This document shows, in pieces, positions 1 to 11,700 of a stretch of DNA of 64,000 nt. The stretch lies in assembly GCA_035771165.1 (NCBI GenBank), contig JAWNZC010000329.1, forward strand, positions 140,001 through 204,000, in the 5' to 3' direction. Numbering within the stretch: position 1 is the stretch's first letter; each line of letters begins with the position of its first letter. A model generated the notes under the pieces. It searched no databases, was not told the origin of the DNA, and saw nothing but the letters and a program-made list of their open reading frames with translations. Source of the stretch: Paragorgia papillata. Lineage: Eukaryota; Cnidaria; Anthozoa; Scleralcyonacea; Coralliidae. The translations under genes and the position numbers were made by a program.

Positions 1-1447
1 AAACGGCACGAGTCTTGAACGAGTATATGACACTCAACAACTATATCCGCCATCTTGGATACTCCGCCCAACCTTGTACCCAAACAATACTGTCTTCGCA
101 TAGGTCCGCCCTGGGCTCAACCTATCAGAAATCGCAAATTCTGATCCTCTTCGGCAGTCAAGCTATACGGTTGATCTCGCTAATATACCAAGCTTCACCG
201 CTGTCGACAACATGAGAAGCTTTTAATAACTAACAGTTTCATCAAACTCCGCAAAGGAAGGCCATTTGTTCTATCGCTGAATAACTCGGATACACAACGA
301 GGACCGCATTGATTGGAGTCAATCTTTTTCATCGAAGAATAGCGAACGAGATAACGGAAACCTTATCGAGAGAAGCCTTCACACTAATAGTTCCTCCAAC
401 GATTAAAACTCCGCAAAGAAAGGCTATACTTGTTTCGTTGCTGAATAACTCATCGAGTTCGGACACAACGACCGCATCGAGTCTTTCAAGCAAAGACTAT
501 AGCGACCGAGACGACGACTTGTCGCGGGCGTATTTGTCCTTTATTGACATTTTCTTTACGTGAAAGTTAAAATACGATTTTAATAGCGAGTTGTCTGAGC
601 TTTTCTTCGTTTTTAATATGCATTCTAGGCTTGTCGACCCAGAGATTTGCTGTTCGACTTGGTGTTTTTCGTTGAAGCTGAAAAGGTTCGTAATCGGTGC
701 AGCGGAAGTACGGCATTTACAAAGATGATCTTGAAGAAAATTGATTTCAACTCCTCGAGTCCTTTCTGTTCCACCTCACAGGACCAATTGAACGTTTTCT
801 TTTACATCAAGCAAGTTCAGATGTTTAGTTCATACTTCTATGTTCTCAAAATGTGCTTTACAGATTAATTCCAAAGCTTTTCTTGCGAACACAAGTTGAT
901 CGAATTACTCTATTTTCAACAAAAAAACAGCAATTATCCCCTTCTTTGACGAAAGGTAGCAAAAAATCTAGGCGTTCGCATTACTTTCAAAATAGCTTTA
1001 AGGCAGTTTATTTTTATTCATCAGTTTTCCTGAATCAAAATTATCTTTGGGAAAAATGCGTAACACATTCAAAAATCGCTCACGATGCCCTATGGTCTGC
1101 CCAAGCAGAATATACTGGGTTTGAAGACTGAGCAAAAAAAACACTTGTTTTGTCAACAGCAACCTTTGATTACGCTTTGACTATTATTTCTACATATCTT
1201 TTTCCAACTATGTGATTTTATCACACATCATGCTTATTGTGTAGTTCTGGGGGAACGTCATTTTCAGCCGTTAACTGTGGCAAAAATCGAATGGCAAATA
1301 TAGCAGAAATTCAAAAATATCTCAAAAACTAGACGTTCCCATTACTTTCAAATCTTTGGTTGGCAATTGAACTGAATTCATTCGGTAAAAAATGCGCCAG
1401 GTAGATTAATTCGAAATTGAATATATAAGATTTTGTTTATTTCCTTT
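1..1447. other. No recognisable gene
   Basis: Only short open frames occur here (up to about 90 codons). They lack recognisable motifs or convincing splice junctions. I see no clear inverted repeats or tandem arrays. It is probably intergenic or very old repeat sequence. Confidence 0.4.
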
Positions 1448-1702
1448 TCAATTATATCGCGGACGGGAATGTGTCCCTAGCGTTTCCCGAGCCCACGCGA
1501 AATCCAAGCATTCTTGATTTCGCGCATGTGCAGACAAATTGCCCACCTGTTGAATAGCGGTATCTAACAGATGGGTAGGATAGCTACGCTGGACAAAAAA
1601 AATTCTCATTTCCAAACACTTGATCTCAATATTTTTGCTATCACTGGATAAGCGGCAAAGTCGCTTACCCCTCTGGAAATGTGTCGTCACAGTAGCAGGC
1701 AC
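1448..1702 (-). pseudogene. Possible reverse-transcriptase fragment
   Basis: This is an 84-codon open frame. Its middle reads FFVQRSYPTHLLDTAIQQV, which recalls the 'F..RGYP..LL..A' segment seen in some Penelope-like and LINE reverse transcriptases. The usual G of RGYP is S here. No catalytic motif, YADD box or endonuclease is visible in the flanks. If the resemblance is real it is a short dead piece of a retroelement. A chance open frame is almost as likely. Confidence 0.2.
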
Positions 1703-2107
1703 TCTAGGTAGTAATATTGGTAGTAATAGTAATATTAATGAGGCGGCATCCTTTTGATACGCTATATGGGGGAGAAGGGGGTGGGGTGGGGTTATCCACT
1801 ATTTTGTTAACACAATTTTTAGTTTATAACTAGTCACACTCCTCATACCTTCCTTTCTCTAATCCTATTTTCTGTCAGTAATTAATTACCACTATAATAT
1901 CCTGTTATGTATGCGTTGCAAATAGCTCCATTTCTCAGCTTAAGACTATTCACCCTACTGTAATATAATTCCATTAGATTCGTCATATCCTTGTTATTTT
2001 AATTAGCATATCCTATATATACCGCGTGTAAACAGAATTATTCTTTCATATCTTGCACTGAAGATGGCATAAGTTTGCCGAAACATGTTTACATTAAAAA
2101 AATTGTC

Positions 2108-2109
<2 letters not shown>

Positions 2110-2142
<33 letters not shown>
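2110..2142. repeat. (TA)n microsatellite
   Basis: An uninterrupted TA run of about 33 bp. It directly follows a stretch ending in GCCGAAACATG that resembles 3' ends of retroelements. Confidence 0.95.
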
Positions 2143-2145
<3 letters not shown>

Positions 2146-3777
2146 GATCTCATTTAGGGTGAAACCTCTGGTAGCGAAGACTTTAAGGTAAAACTATACT
2201 TCATACTTTGTATTTTGCTCTATCTATATATGGTATTGAGCACTCTCTAACATTTCGTGAACCAAAACTCAGCTGTCGCGTGGTCTTTGCATGCTCCACA
2301 TCCGATCTTCACCAGTGTTTTATGTGCCATTTTTACAAGCCGCGCTGTGCGTGCGATTTTTGCGGGTCCTGCTTCTCATGGAATTTTAACAGCCCGTGCT
2401 GCACGTGAGATTTTTACGGGTGGTGCTCCACATTTTAAAATTATTCTATCACTTGCATGCAGTTGGACGTGCATCCAAAAACCGTTCGTAGAGTTGCGGC
2501 TTCAACTGAGATGGAGCCGAAACTGATGTCTCACACCCAATTAATTACTTACTGGAACAAAAATGACTGGGGCTATACCTATTCCAATTAGCACAATAAG
2601 AAATCACGCACACAAAGTTACGCTAAAATTGTTCTTTTGAGTCGAGCAGCTACACGCATTCGATTATATAAAAATAGAATATAGCTTTGAATGATTGTTC
2701 GGACAGTTCAGTTTTAGGCCACTGCCTAAAAATATGCAGATAATCTTACGAAAACCGAGCTTTGTGAATAAGCAACAGAACGGACCTCTAGGGAGAACAG
2801 TTAGCTATTAACAGATAGAGCTATATCCAGTACAAATAAGATTAGTTTTTTTTTTAGTTGGCGCATTATATCAGGAAGGGGCCATTCGTATTCCGAACCG
2901 CAATACCGCAAAAAAGAAATCGTAAAAAACCGCAGTAGTGTCAAAAATTAAAGGAATACCAAAACTGCTTGAATGGATAAAACAAAATAACCCACCGAAG
3001 CTGCAAAATTACCGAAATACAGTATGAAAAACAGCACAATACCGCAATAGCGAAAATCCCAATGTCTCCCTCTATTGTAGGCACTTAAAACAGTTTATAC
3101 ACGAGATAGATGAGATTAAGTATGTTAAGCAGTTAAATCAGTCAATAGACATAATTAACTTTACGTGATTGTCACCATTTTCGTAATGTTTTTCAAAAAA
3201 AAACAACCCTTGTTTGACACTGCGTGCATGCAAGTCAGGAGGCATTTTAGTTACACTACTTGAAGTCCTTGGTCGCGCTGGTCAAAACACTGAGGGCGCT
3301 CACCTTTTTTCGCTAATATTTCTCTTCGAAATTTATTTGACTACAATGCCTAAGGAAAATGCTGTTGGAGTAATCACTCAAGTAATTTCAGCATGTCCAA
3401 TATTCAGAAATTGTTTAATTATGTTTTAAACTACAGTTCTACCATAAAATTGAATTGTCCCACGTTACCGTATAAGTATTCACCTATTTTGGTACGTCTA
3501 CCTACCTGACTATATATGATTTAAGATCTGCGCACTCAGCCGGTTTGTAAAGCTTCTCTATATTTTTATTGGCTAAATACAAAAATAAGAACGAAATGGC
3601 TTTCCATTTATATCAAAAAGTTCAAAAATAACTTTTAATCATTTTCGTCATCACTACAGAACAGTCAGTGGGCGCTTGCGGCTGGTTTCACTTTTTGAGA
3701 CCTGAGTAACTGGACCATTCATGAATGGGATGTTGAAAGAGCAGTTTTCAAACTTAGATCCGCGGAATATGCCCAAC
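2143..3777. other. No recognisable gene
   Basis: Short open frames only. At about 2330-2440 a loosely repeated 40-45 bp unit (gatttttgcgggt / gatttttacgggt) gives a spurious alanine-rich frame. The 2890-3050 stretch is A-rich with recurring 'accgcaa' words. I see nothing else. Confidence 0.4.
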
Positions 3778-4846
3778 TTATCTCCTTTTTTCAGCGACGC
3801 TTTGACTTGTTTTTTTCTGATGGATACTGTCTACGACAGACGTGCAGGCACTCGAGATGGCACTTGTTGTCTGAACATTTTCCGTGCGACTCAATGCAAA
3901 CGACATTCTTCGCTGGTGTTGAATGGAAGCTGACTTGTATACATCGAGACTTTTCAGGTTTTGGTAACCACTTAGCCGAGCTACGTAATTCACTGGTACG
4001 TCTGAATCGAGATGCCTTGAAACACAGGTTTTGCGAACTGAATGGTTGGTTAATCTTCCTTGTAGACCAGCGTTTTGAGCAGCTTTCGAAAGTAGCTTGC
4101 CGATTTCATTCTTCCCTAATGGAGCCCTCTTGTACCAAATATTATCGTTTGGATTTCGCTGATGTTTAATGGCCAAGTAGAAGGGAGATTCTGGTTGATT
4201 CATTTCTGAAGGACGGTGACTTTCGAACATTTTGTAATACTTAACCGGACAGCGTTCCTTGCCAGTTGCTTGAGCGGTGGGATAAAATGCTCGACGTCCA
4301 CACGATTTGTCTTGGCCATGACTGGTTTTTGATCCTCTCTCCGCTTTCCACACAAGGATTTCATTGCCTGTTTCGAGTTCGTTTTCCAACAAAACGTCTC
4401 CCCATAGAAGACGTCAAGACTCATCTCTGGCTCTGAAACCAAAATGCAAAGCCAACAACTACCAGACAGTACGCTGCACAGCGACTGGATTTTGGTAACC
4501 AAACTCTTCTTCGGCGAACAGCTTGTCTTCCTCGGCCTTACTCAGTTCTCGAGTGACTCGTGGACGATTTCCTTTGCCATGTTCGAATACCAACTGCTTT
4601 CTTCTGGATTTTAAAACTTCTCGGCAAAGTTTAAACTCGTCTCCTTTCAGCAAATTTGCCGTTGAACCCTTGCCGTTGAGGTGCTGCTGGATGCTTCGTT
4701 GAAAAGACGTAAGAGTTGCGGTTTCGTACGCTTCGCCATTTTTCTTTTTTACGTCTTTAAAAAACGCAGGACGTTTAACTGGGCAGAAGGTATGTCCTCT
4801 ACCTTTCTCCACTCGTTTATCTTCCCACAAAAGTTGCACCAGGTTT
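3778..4846 (-). pseudogene. Broken tyrosine recombinase (DUF3504/Crypton type)
   Basis: Reading on the minus strand, an N-terminal part (about 4846-4459) continues in the same frame through two stops into a 204-codon part (4392-3778). The N-terminal part contains the core-binding-like region ending in NPVAVQRTVW. The stops are TAG at 4461-4459 and TGA at 4416-4414. The C-terminal part carries the recombinase motifs: FRARDES (first catalytic Arg, just before the second stop), NHSVRKT (H-x-x-R), SGYQN (the usual His is Tyr) and DVYK (candidate nucleophile Tyr). DUF3504-type domains derive from Crypton tyrosine recombinases and would cut and rejoin DNA. With two nonsense changes and a changed catalytic His this copy should be inactive. 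Its upstream end runs into a microsatellite, so the true 5' end is lost. Confidence 0.8.
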
Positions 4847-4850
4847 GCGC

Positions 4851-4943
<93 letters not shown>

Positions 4944-4944
4944 C
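4847..4944. repeat. (ACGC)n microsatellite
   Basis: A nearly perfect GCAC/ACGC tetranucleotide run of roughly 98 bp. It creates long meaningless frames (repeated Ala-Arg-Thr-His or Val-Arg-Ala-Cys) on both strands. Confidence 0.97.
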
Positions 4945-5174
4945 ATACATACATACATACTGTACATACATACATACATACATACATACATACATACATA
5001 CATACATACATACATACATACATACATACATACATACATACATACATACATACATACATACATACATACATACATACATACACACACACATACATACATA
5101 CATACATACATACATACATACATACATACATACATACATACATACATACATACATACATACATACATACATACA
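4945..5174. repeat. (ACAT)n microsatellite
   Basis: An ACAT tetranucleotide run of about 230 bp. It is interrupted once by TGT near 4961 and once by ACACACAC near 5081. It adjoins the ACGC run, so the pair probably arose from one array by unit mutation and spread. Confidence 0.97.
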
Positions 5175-5631
5175 TGGGGTATTAAGATATGATAACTAAG
5201 TTGCTCAAAACTTGGGAGGCTGCTTCACTTAATAAGATTAATAAATTGTTAGTTGACAATTGACATGCATAACTTTTCCAATGTTTTCATTTCTTTCTTA
5301 AAGTCGGCGTCATTTATGGGAATGGCTGAAGAAAAAATGGAAAAAGGTGTTCTTAGGAAAACTGTAAATATGCCAGGACCCCGTACATGCTTATTAATTC
5401 GCTCACAAAGTACTGCACGGTTTTCCTGAAAGTTTGTAGAAATATTGATCATAGACCAAGGACAAACCCATTAAATTTTGGTTGAAATTTGGATGAGAAT
5501 TTAATTAAAATCTGACCACAAGATTCTCCGTGCAGAAGAAATGTCTAAGTGCGCTCATTATTCTTACTTTACGCAAACATTTTTGCATAATTTTGGTACG
5601 AGTGCAATCAAACATTTTATTCATTCACAGG
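5175..5631. other. 3' flank of ANK-Roc-COR gene
   Basis: No coding signal that I trust. It lies just downstream of the stop codon of the minus-strand ANK-Roc-COR gene, so it may hold its 3' UTR end. Confidence 0.4.
5616..5621 (-). terminator. Candidate poly(A) signal AATAAA
   Basis: The minus strand reads AATAAA about 10 nt after the TAG stop at 5634-5632. This would give a very short 3' UTR for the ANK-Roc-COR gene. Other AATAAA words further on could serve instead. Confidence 0.4.
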
Positions 5632-5765
5632 CTAGCTCACGAGACGTATATACAGATGCATGCGGTTAGCAGGATGGCCGGTTTTCTTTTTAAACATCTC
5701 TAATACCCGGAGGTGTGCAATCTCTAGGGTGCCCTCTTGTTTCACAAGAGTGAATGGGGCATGCT
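5632..5765 (-). CDS. ANK-Roc-COR last exon
   Basis: The acceptor is preceded by a T-rich tract ending TTTAG. The exon starts with 2 nt completing a Glu codon and ends at TAG (5634-5632). It encodes about 43 residues including HAPFTLVKQEG and a basic tail (MFKKKTGHP). The intron before it is only 40 nt (5766-5805). If it is not spliced, the upstream frame reads on to a stop at 5690, giving a different C-terminus. The spliced form is preferred because both junctions match consensus and phase. Confidence 0.6.
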
Positions 5766-8700
5766 CTAAATTGAAAGAAGTACAAACTGAAGAAACTTTG
5801 CTTACCTCTTCTATCCAACCAACAACAGGCATACAGTTTGTCATCAACCCAGAGGCTACTTGCACAGGTGACTTTTCCAATTTCGAAAGCGTCAAGAATC
5901 ACGGGGCAAATGCAATTCCCACTACGGCAATCTTCTTTCTGGTGCTGCAAACATTTTTTTGTTTTATTACAGCGGTTGCCACAGCTTACAACCAAGTCAT
6001 ATTCCATGCCTTTGTACATAGGAGTCGCGCGTTGAACTTTCTTTATCACGTTAAGGAGAAAAGATTTCACGTCAGAAGCAATCTTTGCCAGCACCGTTTC
6101 CGAAAATGATTTTTCGCTTGTGCTTGTTAAAGCAATCTCGATTCTTGAGATATATGGAACCAGGATGATATAATATCGAATGCCGCTTGATTTAATAGGT
6201 AAACGACTGAAATTGCAGAAAAGATCGGGGTTGGCGCCAGATACCTCTTGACACCAGTGAAGAAATTCCACCAAAAACCGCGTGAAAAAACCAAGAGGAA
6301 TGTAGCCACTTTTGAAATCGATATAGAGGGAAGGATCCTCAGCTTGTTTCAACTCATCAGCAATATCTTCGCTTTTCATCTTGCGCTGTACCATAGAGGG
6401 GACTAACCAAGTGTTATCCCGCGAAGGACATATCAAACTCACCCTCTCCATTATACTTGTCAGGGCTTCGCTGTCTTCACCATGCTCTTTGAGTACACCT
6501 CCGAGTAAAGTAGAGCACAAAACACCAGTTTTCAGCTTACTCCACAATTCAGCAAGATTATGGTCTTGCTCATCGCTTGGAGGTATTGTAATGACTTTCG
6601 TGAAGAGCTTCACAAGCCATCGTGTATCGAGGACAACCAACTCACCAGCATCTGGATCTTCCGAAAAATTAATAAGGATATTCTGCTGATGGAGAAATTC
6701 AATGGCTTCAGCAACTTTTTCAGTAACCTCAGCTACTTCTCCTATTTCTTTTGCATGTCGTAACTTGATAAGAGGCGTGTCTTTCGCTGCACGAGCGAGA
6801 CCGTGTTCAAACCTGAGCCAGTTGATGGGGATTTTTTCTTGATTCTCAAGTTTTTTCTTGGCGATATCAAAGATGCATTTTCGGAGATCTTGAATATTGG
6901 AGGTTTGGGATTTGTTATTGATAACAAATATGCCCCGGATGTACTTCCGACATCCGAGTTTGACGAAGCTTTCTAGAATACGTTCTTTTGCTTCTTTAAT
7001 CTTGTCTCCTCTTTCTTTGTCACTTCCCTCAATCTTATCAGGTTTTGTAAGGACGAGGATGACGGCGGGATGTTCATCACCAGCTTTTGCAGGACCATCG
7101 CGTTGGCTTAGCATGGAAAGAGTTGTCATCCATTTGTTTGCATAGTCTAGATTGGTTTCAACCAGATAGTTTGCAAGTGATACTTTTTCGCCTGTTTCCT
7201 CGTTAACGAATTGTGGTTCAGCTTCAGCGTCAAGGGCTTTGTCAAGACCGACGACTAAAATAAACAACGACTCCTCTCTTAGAACAATTGAATGAACATC
7301 ATAAAATAGAGATTGGCCTGCTACATCGTGCATCATAAATCTAATGGTGTCTATTTCATCGGTTAGCGAGTCGACGTCTTCCATTGCTTTCTTAATAGCT
7401 CTCATCAACTCGGGATCCACTGCACGCGTGTTCTTTGTTTTTGCTGGAATCTCAAATCTTGCTTTTCCTTCTTGATTCTGATCAAAACCAGTGGCATCTT
7501 GACTCCCCACCTTTTTTGCATCTGGAAATTTGGCTGAAATTTGTTCCTCAGTTTTGCCACTTTTGTCATCTCTGCTTTCGTAAACAGCTTCGTCTTCACG
7601 TTGGTTGGACTTCTGCAATTCCAATTCCAAGGCTACAGTTTCACCGACGGCACGATCGAAAAGTTCCTTTGAAGACCAAAGTTCCTGATCCCGGGAACGC
7701 GTCCAATCGTTTGACTTGTTGTCCTCATTAACTTCAGCAACACTGACTTCAAAATCGATAGTACTTGACATTTTCTCTTGAAATGTTTCACCGAGAAGGT
7801 TCTTCTTTAGTGATGTCTTCCCTACGCGGTCTTGACCAATCAAGAATACTGATATACGATTGTTTCGCTTTGTGCCAAATTTTTCGGCTTCTTCAGCTGC
7901 AGCCTCGATTATTCTTACATTCGACAGCTCTATACAAGCAGAAAAAATAACTTTATATTAAATTTAAGAAATAGAAAACATTTTCTGTGTTATCATACAG
8001 TTATAAAAACACGAGTGGAAGTTTGGGAGAACGAGAGATTGAAGTGGGAACACGAACCCATAGTGCCGGAATGTTTCACTTCTAATTCGAGTTCTCTCAG
8101 ACTTTTACGAGTGTTTCTATAACTCTATATATTTATATAAACACGGAAAATATGTTTTCCATTTGATGTTTTCCACCCATGTGCAAACAGATTTCCCTGC
8201 TATTCCAGAGCCTCTGATTCTTGATCGCAGGCTCTAGGAACGCGACTGGGGTCAACCCGAAACGCGATCTCATTTACCGAGCGTGAGAAACTTTTCGTTT
8301 GTACTGTAGAATTATTATTAGTCAGACATCAACCAAATTCAAAGCGGGATGTTGTTCAACAAACTTCATCAAATAAATTGGCAAAACAGAAATAATAAAA
8401 CATGCAACAATATTTCACTTATACCTAATTTATCATACACGCCTATTTAACAAATTTTTTGAATTTGGCCTTTCCTACGCCCTCATATCCATTCTCGTCC
8501 CAAGAGGCCACGATACTTTTTGTCAGTGCCAAAAAATCGGGACCTTTTGGCGAGCCCAATTTCAAGTCCGAATTTAACAAGATATTAGAAAAGCATGGAA
8601 ACAAGTACGAGGTTGGACAGTATTCAAATACCAAAAAACCTCTCACGGCACAGTAGAGAACCAACAACTCTACTCACATGAAGCTAAGTTGGTCACCCAT

Positions 8701-11700
8701 CCGAGTACTAACCGCATTTGAGCAGGCTTAACTTCAGCGGAGAGAGGCAATGCGATAACAGCGCGCGCCCCCAATCCCCATGCCTCCAACTTCCTCCCAA
8801 CTTGACCTTGTGGCTCAGTCGGTAAAACATTGGACTAATTAACTAAACGTCGCGGGTTCGATTCCTAGCCAGTCTTTCTCTAAATGAATATTAGTTTTGC
8901 AGGATGCCACAACGTCATTTTATAAATTAATCTTCTTTAGAAAATCAAAAATTATACTACAGTATATGCAATTGTTTTCTTCACTGAAAAAAAAAGTAGT
9001 CTTGTAATTTCTTAAAATACCTGGGACATCTTCAGAATCAGATTCCTGCACCTCGCTCCCAGATGAACAAATGGGAGCCTCGTCTAAAAAATTAAGAGCA
9101 ACAAATATCTTCAATGAGGGAGCTTGAATAACAAATAATCATGCACATTGCACCTTCGTAGAAGAAAATTAAAAACAGTTCAACTGCTTTTCGCTGAAGC
9201 ATGATTTACTCATGAAAGTTAAAGACATTACACAGTTTAATTCATTGAAATGCATTTCTTAGTTCATTGTTTGTCTGGTGGCATAGCGATTTCTAGCCAG
9301 TCTTTCTCTAAATGAATATTAGTTTTGCAGGATGAACACTGCATGCCACAAAGTCATTTTATAAATTAATATTCTTTAGAAAATCAAAAATTATACTACA
9401 GTATATGCAATTGTTTTCTTCACTGAAAAGAAGAGTAGTCTTGTAATTTCTTAAAATACCTGAGACATCTTTAGAGTCAGATTCCTGCACATCGCTCTCG
9501 GATGAAGAAATGGAAGCCTCGTCTAGAAAATTAAGAGCAACAAATATCTTCAATGAGGGAGCTTGAAGTACTGCTTAATAAACTCGCAGTTCGTGTTTTA
9601 TCAGATATAAAGACACGAGGCGAAGCCGAGTGTTTTTACATCTGATAAAACACGAACTGCGAGTTTATTGAACGGCTTAAAAAACGAACCACTTCGTAAG
9701 TTCATTGGCGTAGTATGTTTGAAAAATAACCTTGTTTAGACAAGGAAAAATCAAAGCTAAAGTTTATGTAAATCAGGAGGTATCTTTATCACATATAAAG
9801 ACACTGATTAAACTTTAATTTCTTTTGAATTTTCCTCATGAATTATTAATGAGCTTTTGAATAACAAATAATCATGCACATTGCACCTTCGTAGAAGAAA
9901 ATTAAAAACAATTCAACTGCTTTTTGCTGAAGCATGATTTACTCATGAAAGTTAAAGACATTACACAGTTTAATTCATGGAAATGCATTCCTTAGTTCAT
10001 TGTTTGTCTAGTGGCATAGCGAAAGTAGACCGTCTTTCCCTTACAAATAAAATCGTCTGGCGTTAGCAAGAGTAATAAAAATAATCTGGTGTAAGCCATT
10101 GTAATACCTTCAAAAACTCATTAATAATTCATGAGGAAAACACAAAGAAAATCAGTACCATGTCCGTGGTTTTACACCTGATAAAACTTCTTGACGTCAG
10201 AAAGAATAGTAATGAACATACAATTTTATATAAAGAATACTAATGAACATACAATTTTATATAAAGAAAACTAATGAACATAACATCCAATAACGAATCG
10301 TTTTTGAAGCCATTCAAAACACTCGCATCACATGTTTTAAATATTACATGATCGACTCGGTTTCTTTTGTTCTCACCGGGTAATTTAATCTCTAATTTCC
10401 CTCCAAACAGGGGAAATTTCTAATTTTCCCCCGCCAACAGGGAAAATTTCTAATTTTCCCCGATTAGCATGCATGACCAAACAGTACTCTCTTACACAAC
10501 AAAGAAATGCATTATTATAAGATAATCATAGTATTGCAAACTAATACCATGAGATTTCGGGAGATTAGTGATTAAAAGTCCCCTCAGCCTCGGTAGGTTT
10601 GTGAAATTCCCGAGGGACTTTCACAAACCTCCCTCGGCTTTCGGGGACATTTAGACCCCGTTTACACGATGCCGGTACAATTTGAAAGCGGCACAAAATG
10701 ATGCCGTTTAGGCCTTGCGTTTACACGATACCGGCACAAAAATGACATGAAAACGGCACAAAATGAAGACGGGTTCCTTGACGGCATGAAATGAAAACGG
10801 AACACTAACCGGTATCGTGGAAACGCCCGTGCCGTAACAGTTTGATGACGGTAATCACGATATATACGACCACAGTATTTGGGTCAGCAGTATTCACAAA
10901 GTCTTCTCAATTCTCATTGGAAGAGAATAGTCACATGTTAATCCGTCATATTATACCGGCACCGTGTAAACGCAATACTTTTTGGCCTGTATTTACACAC
11001 GGGCATGATTTTGTTCCGTTTTCAAATTGTTTTCAAATTGTACCGGCATCGTGTAAACGGGGTCTTAATCACTAATCTCCATCATGTCATGGTATTACTT
11101 ATAATAATAATAATAATAAAATAATAAATTCTTTCAACTTAAGCTTTCATTTGTCGCTTTCTGAGACGTCTCTGACAACACGGACAAATAAAATTGTCTG
11201 CAGGCATTGCCGCCCAAGGGAAAATAATAAATCGTCTATTAGGACAACGCGACGTAACGACTTATCAAAGATCAGAGATACGCGCCACGATTTTGCCTAA
11301 ATGCGATGGCGTTCACAAAGGCTTTCTCGACCTGTTTCTCTAATAAGGGTAAAAAGTAAACCCAGCAAGACTTAAGTTATTTATATACCTAGCAAGATTA
11401 GGTGTTATTTTTCTATTCTCTTTCGCAAATGTGTTTTCCTCTCTTCGTGACGCTATAAAAATTTTGAAACACTTGACGGTCAAACAGAGTTTTAAAGTAT
11501 GTTGTCCAATTAGTGGAAACACGAACGTTGTTTTGATAGGGGAAAGAAGAAAATGATGTGATTTCATTTTCTGGTTGTACATGAACACATTGTTGGCAGA
11601 TGTTTGCCGTTAAGAATGGCAATAAGCACCTCATTTTGTCTTTGAGACCACGCGTGTGTCGCTGTTATCAGTCGGCTGTTATTCTAGAATGCGACACGAT

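Larger units (their letters stand above)
8182..9240. repeat. Intronic segment, copy A of duplication
   Basis: It matches 11942-12910 closely from 'tgcaaacagatttccctg' onward, through a 5S-like piece and a tRNA-like piece, to the 63-nt exon and its flank. It also matches the shorter copy at about 9290-9560. The exon and its surroundings were therefore multiplied together. A small open frame (plus strand 8459-8656, containing SAKKSGPFGEPNFKS) is kept in both long copies, but I cannot assign it. Confidence 0.8.

Noticed and set aside
4681..5199. Long frames of repeated Tyr-Val-Cys-Met or Thr-His-Ala-Arg
   Set aside because: Products of the ACGC/ACAT microsatellites, open in several frames on both strands.
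8690..8876. Functional 5S rRNA or tRNA genes
   Set aside because: The 5S piece is under half length and the tRNA-like piece lacks a complete cloverleaf. Both are in repeated blocks.
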